Positions 25,979 to 34,348 of a stretch of DNA of 64,000 nucleotides are shown here, piece after piece. The stretch comes from JBBWZH01 sp035544115 (GTDB lineage: Bacteria > Actinomycetota > Actinomycetes > Mycobacteriales > CADCTP01): contig OY970235.1 in the NCBI GenBank assembly GCA_963714145.1, positions 6,944,001 to 7,008,000 of the forward strand. Direction: 5' to 3'. The position numbers and the translations under genes were made by a program. Every line of letters begins with the position of its first letter. The stretch's first letter is position 1. The notes beneath the pieces were generated by a model. It was not told the DNA's origin. It worked only from the letters and a program-made list of their open reading frames with translations, and searched no databases.

Positions 25979-27418
25979 CTACCCAGCCGATGCCAGGTGC
26001 GCCCGCACCGGCCGGATCGCCGGACCACCGGGGCGCAACAGGCCGGACGCCCGGATCAGGCCGCGGATCGGGGCGAAGTAGACGAGGCGCTCCAGGTCGA
26101 CGCCGGCCACCGTGTCCGGCGGGTCGAGGCCGGCCAGCCCGAGCAGCTCCAGCCGCGGGATCTGGTGCAGGCCGGCCAGCAGGTGGTTGTGCCGCAGCCG
26201 GGTCAGTCGCTCCAAGAAGGACTCATCCATTCCCGTGGTGCCGCGATCGCGGGGCACCACGCCGGTATCGGGGATGCCGGCGTTGGCGCGCGCCTCGCCC
26301 GGCCGGAAGAGGAACTTCTTCGCCAGCATCAGGTGCACGCCGGCGGCCCGGGCGTGCGCGCTGAGCACCAGATACCAGGCGGCCAGCACCGGGAACCGGC
26401 GCACCGTGCGGCGCAGCTGATCCGCCGACATCCCGGTCAGTGCGGCACCGTCCAGGCCGAGCTCGGCCAGCACCATCGTCGGCAGCGGCGGGCGCCCCAT
26501 CAGCCGGGTCAGCGCGGTCCGGTCGGCGGCCAGCAGCACCGGGAACTGCCGGCGCACATGCGCGGCCAGGTCCGGCAGGTCGAGGCCGAGCAGCAGGTCG
26601 CGCTTGAGCGCCTCCGGGTCCTGCGCCCCGCTCGGCGGCAGGTCGCCGGGCTCCCAGTGCACCGCGAACTGGCGGAACACGTCCATGAAGTGCCCGGGCC
26701 GCAGGCTCGCCTCGTACGGCAGCGCGGCGAAGTCGGAGCCCAGCTGGCGCAGCGCGGTCAGCATCGTGGCGGTAACCCGGAGCCGATAGATCGCCTCGGC
26801 CGACTGGATGGCGACCGCACCGCTCGCGATCGGCTCCAGCATCGCGTTCGCGGCCCGTTCCAGCGCCTCCGACTTCTTGGTCAGGACGAAGAACGCCCGC
26901 TCGCCGCGGTCGTTGGTGTAGGTGCGGACCTCGTGGCCACCGAACGCGCCGGGCAGCCGGGCGATCCGCGCGCCCGACCAGCGCACCTCCACCGTCGGCA
27001 CGTTCCAGCGCACCAGCGTGATGTAGGTGTCCCGGGCCGGGTGCCCGGTGCGGGTCTGGCTGGCGGTGCGAGCGAAGTAGGCCCGGAACGGGATGCGGTC
27101 CGGGCCGACCCGCAGCCGATCGAACGCCCGCCCCGGCGTGATCCGGTGTGCGCGGTCCCGCTCCTGGTAGTGCCGGGCCACCGCGGCCCCGGAGAAGGCC
27201 AGGTGTACCAGCAGCTTTCGGGCCTGTACCGGGGTGAACGCCTCCGGCGCCGGCAGGTCTATCAGCACGTGCCGGGTCAGCGTCTCGGCCAGCATGCTCC
27301 AGGGCAGGTCACCGTCCAAAATAGACACATTGAACTGGGGCAGGCCGATCAGGGACCAGTTGTCGAGTCGCGCCAGCAGCTCATTGATCACCGCGACCAC
27401 CCTGCGCGAGTCAAGCAC
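25979..27418 (-). CDS. Unrecognised protein, weakly PrnB/IDO-like, first gene of kinase operon
   Basis: About 479 aa from GTG 27418; the frame stays open to 27553, so a longer N-terminus is possible and no good ribosome binding site decides it. Mostly helical, no membrane segment or signal. Segments RDTYITLVRWNVPTVE and RPGHFMDVFRQFAVHW recall, from memory, the heme-binding PrnB/indoleamine-dioxygenase-like family (DUF1864); this is a weak resemblance without alignment. It precedes the sensor kinase by 7 bases, so it is probably expressed with it. If heme-binding, it could act as a sensor or enzyme feeding the kinase. Confidence 0.6.
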   Translation of the reverse strand: MLDSRRVVAVINELLARLDNWSLIGLPQFNVSILDGDLPWSMLAETLTRHVLIDLPAPEAFTPVQARKLLVHLAFSGAAVARHYQERDRAHRITPGRAFDRLRVGPDRIPFRAYFARTASQTRTGHPARDTYITLVRWNVPTVEVRWSGARIARLPGAFGGHEVRTYTNDRGERAFFVLTKKSEALERAANAMLEPIASGAVAIQSAEAIYRLRVTATMLTALRQLGSDFAALPYEASLRPGHFMDVFRQFAVHWEPGDLPPSGAQDPEALKRDLLLGLDLPDLAAHVRRQFPVLLAADRTALTRLMGRPPLPTMVLAELGLDGAALTGMSADQLRRTVRRFPVLAAWYLVLSAHARAAGVHLMLAKKFLFRPGEARANAGIPDTGVVPRDRGTTGMDESFLERLTRLRHNHLLAGLHQIPRLELLGLAGLDPPDTVAGVDLERLVYFAPIRGLIRASGLLRPGGPAIRPVRAHLASAG

Positions 27419-27588
27419 GGAGTGTAGCGGCTTGATAACACCTCGTGATGTTACCTCCAGACCCGGTCGGTCGGCACCGGTCCGCCGGGCGAGTCCGGCG
27501 CGCCGACCGGCCTGTCGTTTGACGCCCGGTATCCCGCGTGGTCGAGTCTGCACAGATCTGCCGCTTCGGTACGGGATGGTGCGCCGCG

Positions 27589-28947
27589 ATGCCTGATCGG
27601 GACCTGGCCGGCTGGCAGCCGCGGTTCGACGCGCTGGCCCGGGAACACGGCGTGCCGGGCGCGAGCCTGGCGGTGCTGGCCGGCGGTGCGGTCAGCACCT
27701 TCGCGACCGGCCTGCTGCATCGCGGCACCGGGGTCGAAACCACCACGGATTCGCTGTTCCAGATCGGCTCGATCAGCAAGGTCTACACCGCGACCGTCCT
27801 GATGCGACTGATCGACCAGGGTCTGGCCACAGTGGACACCCCGGTCGCGTCGATCCTGCCGGGCTTCACGCTGGCCGATCCGGCCGCGGCGGCCCGGATC
27901 ACCCTGCGCCAACTGCTCTGCCACACCTCGGGCATCGACGGGGACTTCTTCCACGACACCGGCCGTGGCGACGACTGCCTGCAGCGCTACGTCGCCGACT
28001 GCGCCGGGTTGACGCTGAGCCACCCCGTCGGCGGCACCCTGTCCTATTGCAATACCGGCTACATCATCGCCGGTCGGGTGATCGAGGTGCTGACCGACCG
28101 CAGTTGGGACGCGGCGCTGCGCGGACTGCTGCTCGACCCGCTCGGGCTGGCGCACACGTGGACGCTGCCGGAGGACGTGCTGCGGTTCCGGGCCGCGATG
28201 GGCCACCTCACCCCGGACAGCGGGCCGGCGCAGCCCGCGCCGCGCTGGTACCTGATGCGCAGCGCCGGCCCGGCCGGCCTGGTCTGCGCCACCGCTACCG
28301 ACCTGCTCGGCCTGGGCCGGTTGCACCTGTCCGGCGGGCTCGCCCCGGACGGTACCCAGGTGCTCACCCCGTCCACCGTGGCGGCGATGCAACAGTCGCA
28401 AGTGGACATGCCGCACCCGGACGGGATGTGCCAACACTGGGGCCTGGGTTGGGCGCTGTTCGACTGGGACGGTCGCCGGCTGTACGGCCACACCGGCGAC
28501 ACGATCGGCCAGACCGCCTCGCTGCGGGTGGTTCCGGACGCCGGCGTGGCGATCGCGCTGCTGTCCAACAGCGACACCGGGGCGCTGCACCGGGCCGTCA
28601 CCACCGAACTGCTGGACCTGCTGTGCGGGCTGCGGGTGCCGGCGCCGATCGAACCGCCGGCCGCGCCGCCGGCGATCGACCCGGCCCGGCACGCCGGGGT
28701 CTACCAGCGGGCCGGCCGGCGGTTCGAGCTGACCGTCCGGGACGGCGCACCGGTGCTGCACTCGGCCTGGACCGGGGAGTTCGTGCTCGCACCGGCACAG
28801 GAGCTGCCGCTCACCCCGGTGACAGCGGACCTGCTGCTCGGCCGTGCCCCGGGCGACACCCGCTGGACCTCGTACTACTTCTATTCGCTCCCGGACGGCA
28901 GCCGGTACCTGCACGACGGCGCCCGGGCCACCCCCAGAGTCGGCTGA
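27589..28947 (+). CDS. Serine hydrolase of the beta-lactamase/DD-peptidase class C fold
   Basis: A 452-aa protein with the class C motifs: S-x-x-K as SISK (GSISKVYTATVLMRL), Y-x-N as YCN (LSYCNTGYIIAG) and the third-box equivalent HTG (GHTGDTIGQ). No signal peptide, so probably cytosolic. A C-terminal ~100-residue domain (after PPAIDPARHAGVYQRAGRRFEL) is the lipocalin-like DUF3471-type extension. Likely an esterase, peptidase or amidase rather than a resistance enzyme. Diverges from the PrnB-like gene. Confidence 0.88.
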   Translation: MPDRDLAGWQPRFDALAREHGVPGASLAVLAGGAVSTFATGLLHRGTGVETTTDSLFQIGSISKVYTATVLMRLIDQGLATVDTPVASILPGFTLADPAAAARITLRQLLCHTSGIDGDFFHDTGRGDDCLQRYVADCAGLTLSHPVGGTLSYCNTGYIIAGRVIEVLTDRSWDAALRGLLLDPLGLAHTWTLPEDVLRFRAAMGHLTPDSGPAQPAPRWYLMRSAGPAGLVCATATDLLGLGRLHLSGGLAPDGTQVLTPSTVAAMQQSQVDMPHPDGMCQHWGLGWALFDWDGRRLYGHTGDTIGQTASLRVVPDAGVAIALLSNSDTGALHRAVTTELLDLLCGLRVPAPIEPPAAPPAIDPARHAGVYQRAGRRFELTVRDGAPVLHSAWTGEFVLAPAQELPLTPVTADLLLGRAPGDTRWTSYYFYSLPDGSRYLHDGARATPRVG

Positions 28948-28960
28948 GCCCGGCCGGGGC

Positions 28961-28979
28961 GGGACGCGGTCAGCGTCCC
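28961..28979. terminator. Bidirectional terminator
   Basis: GGGACGC-ggtca-GCGTCCC, a perfect 7-bp stem between the converging hydrolase and peptidoglycan-binding genes. Confidence 0.6.
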
Positions 28980-29012
28980 GACCCGACCGGGCCGCATCGT
29001 TGCTGCCGCCGG

Positions 29013-30644
29013 TCAGCCGACCCGGATGAAGACCACGTCGTAGCCGCGGCCGGTGCCGCGGGTCTTGACGTAGACGCCGTCCTTGCCGCCGTTCGGGTTG
29101 CCGGTGTTGCCCTCGACCGTGGTGAACGTGTGGGTCGAGCTGGTGGTCGTGCGCACGATGCCGATGTGCTCGTTGCCACCGGTGAAGTTGCTGCCGCCGT
29201 TCCAGTCGAACGCGACGATGTCACCGGGCCGCGGCGTGGAGACGACCGACAGGTGGTACGAACCGGCCCGCGCCTTGGTCACCCAGCCGGAGACGTAGCT
29301 GTTCCGGTAGGTGGTGGCGCCGGTCTGCTTGGCCACCCAGCTGACGAACACGGCGCACCAGGCGTAGTTGTTGGTGGACAGCGACAGCCCGACCGAGGAG
29401 CCGTAGCTGTTCGCCCGGGCGCTGCCCTCCACCGTGCCGACCTCGGCCTGCGCGACCGGGAGCATCGCGCCGGTGCCACCACCGGGCGGCGGGTTGGACG
29501 GCGGGGTGACCGCCCCGTACAGCGCGGCCTTGGTCTGCGGCCCGACCTGGCCGTCGACCGAGATGCCCTTCTCCGACTGGAAGTCGAGCACCGCGTTGCG
29601 GGTCGCCGGGCCGAAGTCGCCGTCCACGGCGAGGTCCGCGCCGTGGTGGTTGAGCAGGCTCTGCAGTTCGGTGACGCAGCCGCTCTTCTGCCCCTGCACG
29701 ATGTTGCTCGGGCAGGACGACGAGTTCAGGTTGATCGGCGTGGGCGCACCGCTGCCGCCGTTCCCGCCGATGTTGGAGTACAGCGCGGCCTTCGTCTGCG
29801 GGCCGACCTCGCCGTCCACCGAGATCCCGGCGGACGACTGGAACGCGCGCACCGCCGACTCGGTCAGCGGGCCGAAGCTGCCGTCCACGTCGAGGTGCTG
29901 GCCCTTGCCGTTGAGCATCGCCTGCAGCGTCGAGACGCAGCCGCCGCTCATGCCCTCGACGATGTTCGACGGGCAGGCGGACGAGCGCAGGTCCACACCG
30001 GACGACCCGGACTCGTCCGAGTTGTACAGCGCGGCCTTCGTCTGCGGGCCGACCTGGCCGTCCACGCTGAGGCTGAGCGCGCTCTGGAAGCTGCGTACCG
30101 CCGAGGCGGTCGCCGGGCCGAAGTCGCCGTCGACATCGACCGAGTAGCCGTGCCGGCCGAGCAGCCGCTGCAACTCGGTGACGCAGCCGCTCTTCTGGCC
30201 CTGCACGATGTTGCTCGGGCAGGACGACGAGTTCAGGTTGATGGCCGCGGGCGCGCCACCGCTGGACGAGTACAGCTTCGACTTGGTGATGGGGCCGACC
30301 CGACCGTCCACGGCGATCGCCGCGGCGGACTGGAACGTCCGCACCGCGTACAGCGTGTTCGGGCCGAAGTTGCCGTCCACCGACAGGCCCGCGCCGTGCT
30401 GGTTGAGCAGGTTCTGCAACTCGGTGACGCAGCCGCTCTGCTGCCCCTGCACGATGTCGGCCGGGCAGGACGCGGACGTCAGCCTGATCGCCGCGGGCGC
30501 CGCCCCGGCCGGGTTGGCCACCAGCAGCGCACCGGCGATCGCGCCGATGACCGTGGCGGAAACACCCATCCGGAAGAACCACCGGCGGTGGCCGGTGGAT
30601 CTGTGCCGGTGCCGCGTCGACAGGGTTGTGTCGTCATTTGCCAT
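29013..30644 (-). CDS. Secreted CHAP amidase/endopeptidase with four peptidoglycan-binding repeats
   Basis: A 543-aa exported cell-wall enzyme. A long Arg/His-rich N-terminus precedes the signal helix (VSATVIGAIAGALLVANPAGAA). Four PG_binding_1 domains follow, each marked by SCP(A/S)(D/N)IVxGxxxGCVxxLQxxL and VDGxxGPxTKxxLY, then a Gly/Pro linker and a C-terminal CHAP domain with catalytic Cys (NNYAWCAVFVSWVAKQTG) and His (GGNEHIGIVRT). The four repeats are close to each other, showing internal duplication. It probably cleaves peptidoglycan cross-bridges in wall remodelling. GGAGA lies 5 bases before ATG 30644. Confidence 0.92.
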   Translation of the reverse strand: MANDDTTLSTRHRHRSTGHRRWFFRMGVSATVIGAIAGALLVANPAGAAPAAIRLTSASCPADIVQGQQSGCVTELQNLLNQHGAGLSVDGNFGPNTLYAVRTFQSAAAIAVDGRVGPITKSKLYSSSGGAPAAINLNSSSCPSNIVQGQKSGCVTELQRLLGRHGYSVDVDGDFGPATASAVRSFQSALSLSVDGQVGPQTKAALYNSDESGSSGVDLRSSACPSNIVEGMSGGCVSTLQAMLNGKGQHLDVDGSFGPLTESAVRAFQSSAGISVDGEVGPQTKAALYSNIGGNGGSGAPTPINLNSSSCPSNIVQGQKSGCVTELQSLLNHHGADLAVDGDFGPATRNAVLDFQSEKGISVDGQVGPQTKAALYGAVTPPSNPPPGGGTGAMLPVAQAEVGTVEGSARANSYGSSVGLSLSTNNYAWCAVFVSWVAKQTGATTYRNSYVSGWVTKARAGSYHLSVVSTPRPGDIVAFDWNGGSNFTGGNEHIGIVRTTTSSTHTFTTVEGNTGNPNGGKDGVYVKTRGTGRGYDVVFIRVG

Positions 30645-30896
30645 GAACGTCTCCGTTGCCGTAGACAGCACGAACAGCCGCTCAGTGTGACTTGTCCGGC
30701 TTGTCCAGACCAGGCCGTATGTGTGACAACGCGCAGTCGGCATAACTCGCCGCTGAACAGCAGAACCCGTGCCGTCTGCCGCCATTGCCCGGATGGGCAC
30801 GGTTGGTGGGGACCCTGTCAACCGGACCGGGACGATGCGCATCTCTCTCCCCGAACACGGCGCACGGTGCGCCGTTGCCTGATCTGGGGGCTCCCA

Positions 30897-31979
30897 ATGC
30901 GTAAGCACGGTCTTTTTCGGCATGCCTTGATCCGGTCCGGCCGGCCGGTTCCAGCGACCCAGCCGGTCCTGCCAGCCCAGCCGGCTCTGCCAGCCCAGCC
31001 GGCTCTGGTAGCCGAGCCGGTGCCGGCGACCCAGCCGGTGCCGGCGGTGCCGGCGGTGCCGGCGGCTCGCCGGGTGCCAGCCGTCGTGGTCGGCGTAGCG
31101 CTGCTGGCCGGGCTGCTCGCCGCGTGCGGCCAGGGCACGACGCCCGCCGCCCCGGCCGGCGGCGGGCCCGCTGCCGGTGCGGCGGCCAACAGCATCCCGG
31201 CCGGCAGTGACCCCGCGGCCAAGGCGCCGGCCGCGAACGCACCGGCGGCTCCGGCCAAGCCGGCCACGATCCCGGCCGCGGCGGCCGGTGCCGGCACCAG
31301 CGGTGCCGTCTCGCCGAGCGCGCTGCAAACGCTGGCCCCGTTCATCGCGGCCGCCCGGGCGGACGACTTCCGGATCCGCACCGCCGCCAGCGCGCTGAAC
31401 AACGTCGCCACCCCGACCGCGCTCACCTTCAACCGGGCGACGGCGACCACCGCGGCGGCGGCCGCGAACCCGCGCAGCGCGGCCGTGCTGCCGGCCGGCC
31501 TGCCGCCCGCGCTGAAGAGCGCGACGATCCTGGTGTACAGCGACCTGGTCGCCCGCGGCGCGCCGTTCTACTACGTCTCGCAGATGGAGAACGGGACGGT
31601 GCCGCGGGCCGACGAGTCGCTGCGGCTGCTCCTGGACGGGCTGCGGAAGAACGCTCCGTTCGCCGCCCGGTTCCCGGCCGACCTGGCCGCGCTGGAGCGG
31701 CTGGCCGCCCGCAGCGCCGCGGTGGCACCGGTCCGGGCGAACTCCACCGCGGCCGCGGAGCGCGCGGTGCTGGTCGCCTGGGTGGACCTGGCGAACCACG
31801 GCTGCGCCGGCACCGGGGGCTACGCCAGCGGCACCCTGCCGAGGATCTTCTGGGGCCGGAGGGGCAGCCCGCAGCACTGGTACGACGGCAGCATCGGCGG
31901 TGACGGGAACCGGACCGGCATCGCGTTCGACGCGGACTTCCGCGGCGGCAGCTGGCACGTCGAGCTGAACGCCTGCTGA
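30897..31979 (+). CDS. Lipoprotein of unknown function with unusually long N-terminal leader
   Basis: A 360-aa protein. The lipobox LLAAC sits around residue 80, after a helix VPAVVVGVALLAGLLAAC, and is preceded by about 60 residues with repeats of (P)AQPAL/ATQPV. A normal signal peptide would start near a GTG at 31073, but that start lacks basic residues, so the longer form is kept. The mature part has an Ala/Pro-rich linker, then a domain with YVSQMENGTVPRADESLRLLLDGLRK and a C-terminal region with paired Cys (HGCAG, LNAC). No family recognised. Confidence 0.7.
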   Translation: MRKHGLFRHALIRSGRPVPATQPVLPAQPALPAQPALVAEPVPATQPVPAVPAVPAARRVPAVVVGVALLAGLLAACGQGTTPAAPAGGGPAAGAAANSIPAGSDPAAKAPAANAPAAPAKPATIPAAAAGAGTSGAVSPSALQTLAPFIAAARADDFRIRTAASALNNVATPTALTFNRATATTAAAAANPRSAAVLPAGLPPALKSATILVYSDLVARGAPFYYVSQMENGTVPRADESLRLLLDGLRKNAPFAARFPADLAALERLAARSAAVAPVRANSTAAAERAVLVAWVDLANHGCAGTGGYASGTLPRIFWGRRGSPQHWYDGSIGGDGNRTGIAFDADFRGGSWHVELNAC

Positions 31980-31996
31980 GCCAGCACCTCCAGCCC

Positions 31997-32031
31997 GTGC
32001 CGCCCCGCCGGATCGACCGGTGGGGCGGCAC
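31997..32031 (+). terminator. 15-bp terminator hairpin
   Basis: GTGCCGCCCCGCCGG-atcga-CCGGTGGGGCGGCAC, complete pairing with one G-T wobble, 18 bases after the lipoprotein stop. Confidence 0.8.
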
Positions 32032-32045
32032 GGCATCCTGGGTCG

Positions 32046-32828
32046 ATGAGCCCGCGGCCCGGCCCCCGGCACGACCATGACGCCGGCGGCGCGGCCGAGG
32101 TACTGGCCGCGAAGGCGGCGCTGCGCGCGGCGGTCTGGGCCGAGCTGGCCGCCGCGAAGGTGACCCGGTTCCCCGGCGCGGACGGCCGCATCCCCAACTT
32201 CACCGGCGCCGAGGCGGCTGCCGACCGGCTGCGCGACACCGAGCCGTGGCGGCGGGCCCGGACGTTGAAGGCCAACCCGGACTCGCCGCAGTGGCCGGTC
32301 CGGCAGCGGGCCCTGGCCGACGGCAAGCTGCTGTTCATGGCGGTGCCCCGGCTGGCCGAGCCGGAGCCGTTCTTCCTGCTCGACCCGGACCACCTGGCCG
32401 ACCCGCCCCGCAAGGCGTCCTCGATCAACGGCGCGTCCCGGTCGGCCCGCCGGGTCACCGTGGCCGAACTGAGCCCGGTCGACCTGGTGGTGACCGGCTG
32501 CGTCGCCGTCACCCCGGACGGCGCCCGGCTCGGCAAGGGCGGCGGCTTCAGCGATCTCGAGTTCGCCGTCGCCAGCGAGGCCGGCCTGATCGGCCCGGAC
32601 ACCGTCGTCGTCAGCACCGTGCACGAGCTCCAGGTCCGCCCCGCCGGCAGCATCCCCACCACCAGCCACGACGTCCCGCTCGACCTGATCGTCACCCCGG
32701 ACCGGGTCATCGACTGCCGCCCCACCCGCGCACCCCGCCCACCCGGCCACATCCACTGGCCCGACCTCACCCCGGAGAAGATCGCCGCCATCCCGCTGCT
32801 GACCGCCATGGCCCGCGACCGGCGCTGA
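32046..32828 (+). CDS. 5-formyltetrahydrofolate cyclo-ligase family protein
   Basis: A 260-aa member of the 5-FTHF cyclo-ligase (MTHFS) family, which recycles 5-formyl-THF to 5,10-methenyl-THF with ATP. Present are the N-terminal AAKAALRAAVWAELAA, the central KANPDSPQWPVRQRAL and the ATP/folate loop RLGKGGGFSDLEFAVASEAGL. RLGKGGGFSD instead of the classic RLGYGGGYYD, and the extra length, place it in the MTHFSD-like branch, so the true substrate is less sure. Stands alone between a terminator and the converging ROK gene. Confidence 0.85.
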   Translation: MSPRPGPRHDHDAGGAAEVLAAKAALRAAVWAELAAAKVTRFPGADGRIPNFTGAEAAADRLRDTEPWRRARTLKANPDSPQWPVRQRALADGKLLFMAVPRLAEPEPFFLLDPDHLADPPRKASSINGASRSARRVTVAELSPVDLVVTGCVAVTPDGARLGKGGGFSDLEFAVASEAGLIGPDTVVVSTVHELQVRPAGSIPTTSHDVPLDLIVTPDRVIDCRPTRAPRPPGHIHWPDLTPEKIAAIPLLTAMARDRR

Positions 32829-32858
32829 AGCCGCCCGGCCAGCGCGGACGCGGCGTGG

Positions 32859-34100
32859 TCAGGCCGGGGCGGGCAGGCGCAGGGTGCTGCGGCGGTCGGC
32901 GGGGTCGGCGGCGGCGCCGCGGGCCAGCAGGTCGGCGACGGGGAGGGTGGCGGCGCCGAGGGCGACCGCGTCCGGGCCGAGTTGGCCGAGCGTGATGGTG
33001 GTCTGGCCGAACGGGTGGCGCAGGGCGCGCTCGGCGGCGGCGGCCCGGATGCGGGGTAGCAGCCCGGCGCCGAAGGCGTGGCCGGCCCAGCCGGCCAGCA
33101 CGATCAGCTCGGGGTTGAACAGGTTGACCAGGGTGGCCAGGCCGGCGCCGAGGTAGCCGACGGTCTCGTCCACGATCTTCGCCGCGGTCGGGTTCGACGC
33201 CGCCGCGGCCAGCAGGGCGGCCAGTGCCGACTCCTCGTCCTCGCCCGGCACCGGGCGGCCGCGGCGGGCCTGGCGGTAGCGGTCCAGCACGCCCTCGGCG
33301 CCGACGTAGGCCTCCAGGCAGCCGCGCGAGCCGCAGCGGCACGGCCGGCCGTCGTAGACCAGCGAGGTGTGCCCCCACTCGCCGGCGCTGCTGGTGGCGC
33401 CGCGGTAGGTCGTGCCGTTGGTGACGACGGCGGCGCCGACGCCGGACCCGATCAGCGCGATCACCGCGTGCCGGACACCGCGGCCGGCGCCGAACCACAT
33501 CTCCGCCTGGCCCAGGGTCTTCGCGCCGTTGTCGATGTAGATCGGCAGCGTGGTGCCGGGGCGCAGCATCCGCTCCAACGGCACCGCCTCCCAGCCGATC
33601 GTCTGCGCGTACACGGTCGCCTCGGCGCCCTGCTCGACGGTGCCGAACACGCCGATGCCGACCCCGAGCACGTCCGACGGTCCGACGCCGGCCTCCCGCA
33701 TCACCTCGTTCAGGCTGGCCAGGATCTGCTCCACCACCGCGGCGGGTTCGGGCCGGGTGGACAGCAGCGGCCGGTCGACGGTGGCCTTGGGCCGCATCGC
33801 CAGGTCGAACAGCTCGGTGCGGACCCGGGTCTCCCCCACGTCGATGCCGATCACGTGCGTGTAGCCGGGGTTGACCCGCAGCAGCGTGCGGGGCCGGCCG
33901 CCGTCGGAGTCGACCAGGCCGGCCTCGACGACCAGGCCCTCCTCGATCAGCTCACCGACGACGTTGCTGACCGTGCCCTGGCTGAGCCCGGTGGCCTGGC
34001 CGAGATCCTGCCGACTCTGCGGTTCGCCGAGGAAGAGGGACGAGAGCAACGCCGCGCGGTTGTGCCGCCGAAGGTCTCGGACGGTTCGCTTCACCTGCAT
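32859..34100 (-). CDS. ROK-family transcriptional regulator
   Basis: A 413-aa sugar-responsive repressor (NagC/XylR/Mlc type). N-terminal winged helix (SRQDLGQATGLSQGTVSNVVGELIEEGLV), then a ROK sugar-kinase-like domain with GIDVGETRVRTELFDL and the zinc site CRCGSRGCLE. The ROK ATP site is altered, as in other repressors. It diverges from the sugar ABC transporter genes and is the obvious candidate to bind the 35-bp element found at 34199 and again at 39080. GGGG about 5 bases before ATG 34100 supports the start. Confidence 0.93.
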   Translation of the reverse strand: MQVKRTVRDLRRHNRAALLSSLFLGEPQSRQDLGQATGLSQGTVSNVVGELIEEGLVVEAGLVDSDGGRPRTLLRVNPGYTHVIGIDVGETRVRTELFDLAMRPKATVDRPLLSTRPEPAAVVEQILASLNEVMREAGVGPSDVLGVGIGVFGTVEQGAEATVYAQTIGWEAVPLERMLRPGTTLPIYIDNGAKTLGQAEMWFGAGRGVRHAVIALIGSGVGAAVVTNGTTYRGATSSAGEWGHTSLVYDGRPCRCGSRGCLEAYVGAEGVLDRYRQARRGRPVPGEDEESALAALLAAAASNPTAAKIVDETVGYLGAGLATLVNLFNPELIVLAGWAGHAFGAGLLPRIRAAAAERALRHPFGQTTITLGQLGPDAVALGAATLPVADLLARGAAADPADRRSTLRLPAPA

Positions 34101-34198
34101 CGGTCCCCCCTTCTGCCCGCGCCGGCCCGGCCGCGCGGTGGCTCCCCGGCGTGTCCCCCATTGTCTCGGACTGTCTTGACGACAGGATGCCTCGCCAG

Positions 34199-34233
34199 TT
34201 AGATGCTAGCCATAGTTCAAGAGTCGAATTAAC
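34199..34233 (+). promoter_or_regulatory. Shared 35-bp regulatory element, copy 1 (ROK operator, predicted)
   Basis: Matches the copy at 39080-39114 in 32 of 35 positions. It begins TTAGATGCTA and ends TCGAATTAAC. Copy 1 is preceded by TTGACG (34176-34181) with a 17-base spacer to TTAGAT (34199-34204), a good sigma70 promoter. Inside is the inverted repeat GATGCT-N12-AGAGTC (imperfect here, perfect in copy 2). Binding by the neighbouring ROK regulator is inference. Confidence 0.7.
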
Positions 34234-34348
34234 TTGCCTTACCCAGGCGTCGGGCGCTAGCGGCGGCTGCCGCCTCGGTCACCATCCCCCGCGTCGCCCC
34301 TCCGCGCGGAACGGCTCCCCCGCGCACCCGAACGGAAGGCTGGTCGTG

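Noticed and set aside
23845..26364. 839-aa plus-strand frame opposite the sensor kinase
   Set aside because: No domain, shadow composition; the minus strand has kinase and receiver motifs throughout.
28047..30896. N-terminal part of a 1310-aa frame that runs into the lipoprotein gene
   Set aside because: It passes through the beta-lactamase-fold and peptidoglycan-binding genes off frame; only the part from 30897 is supported.
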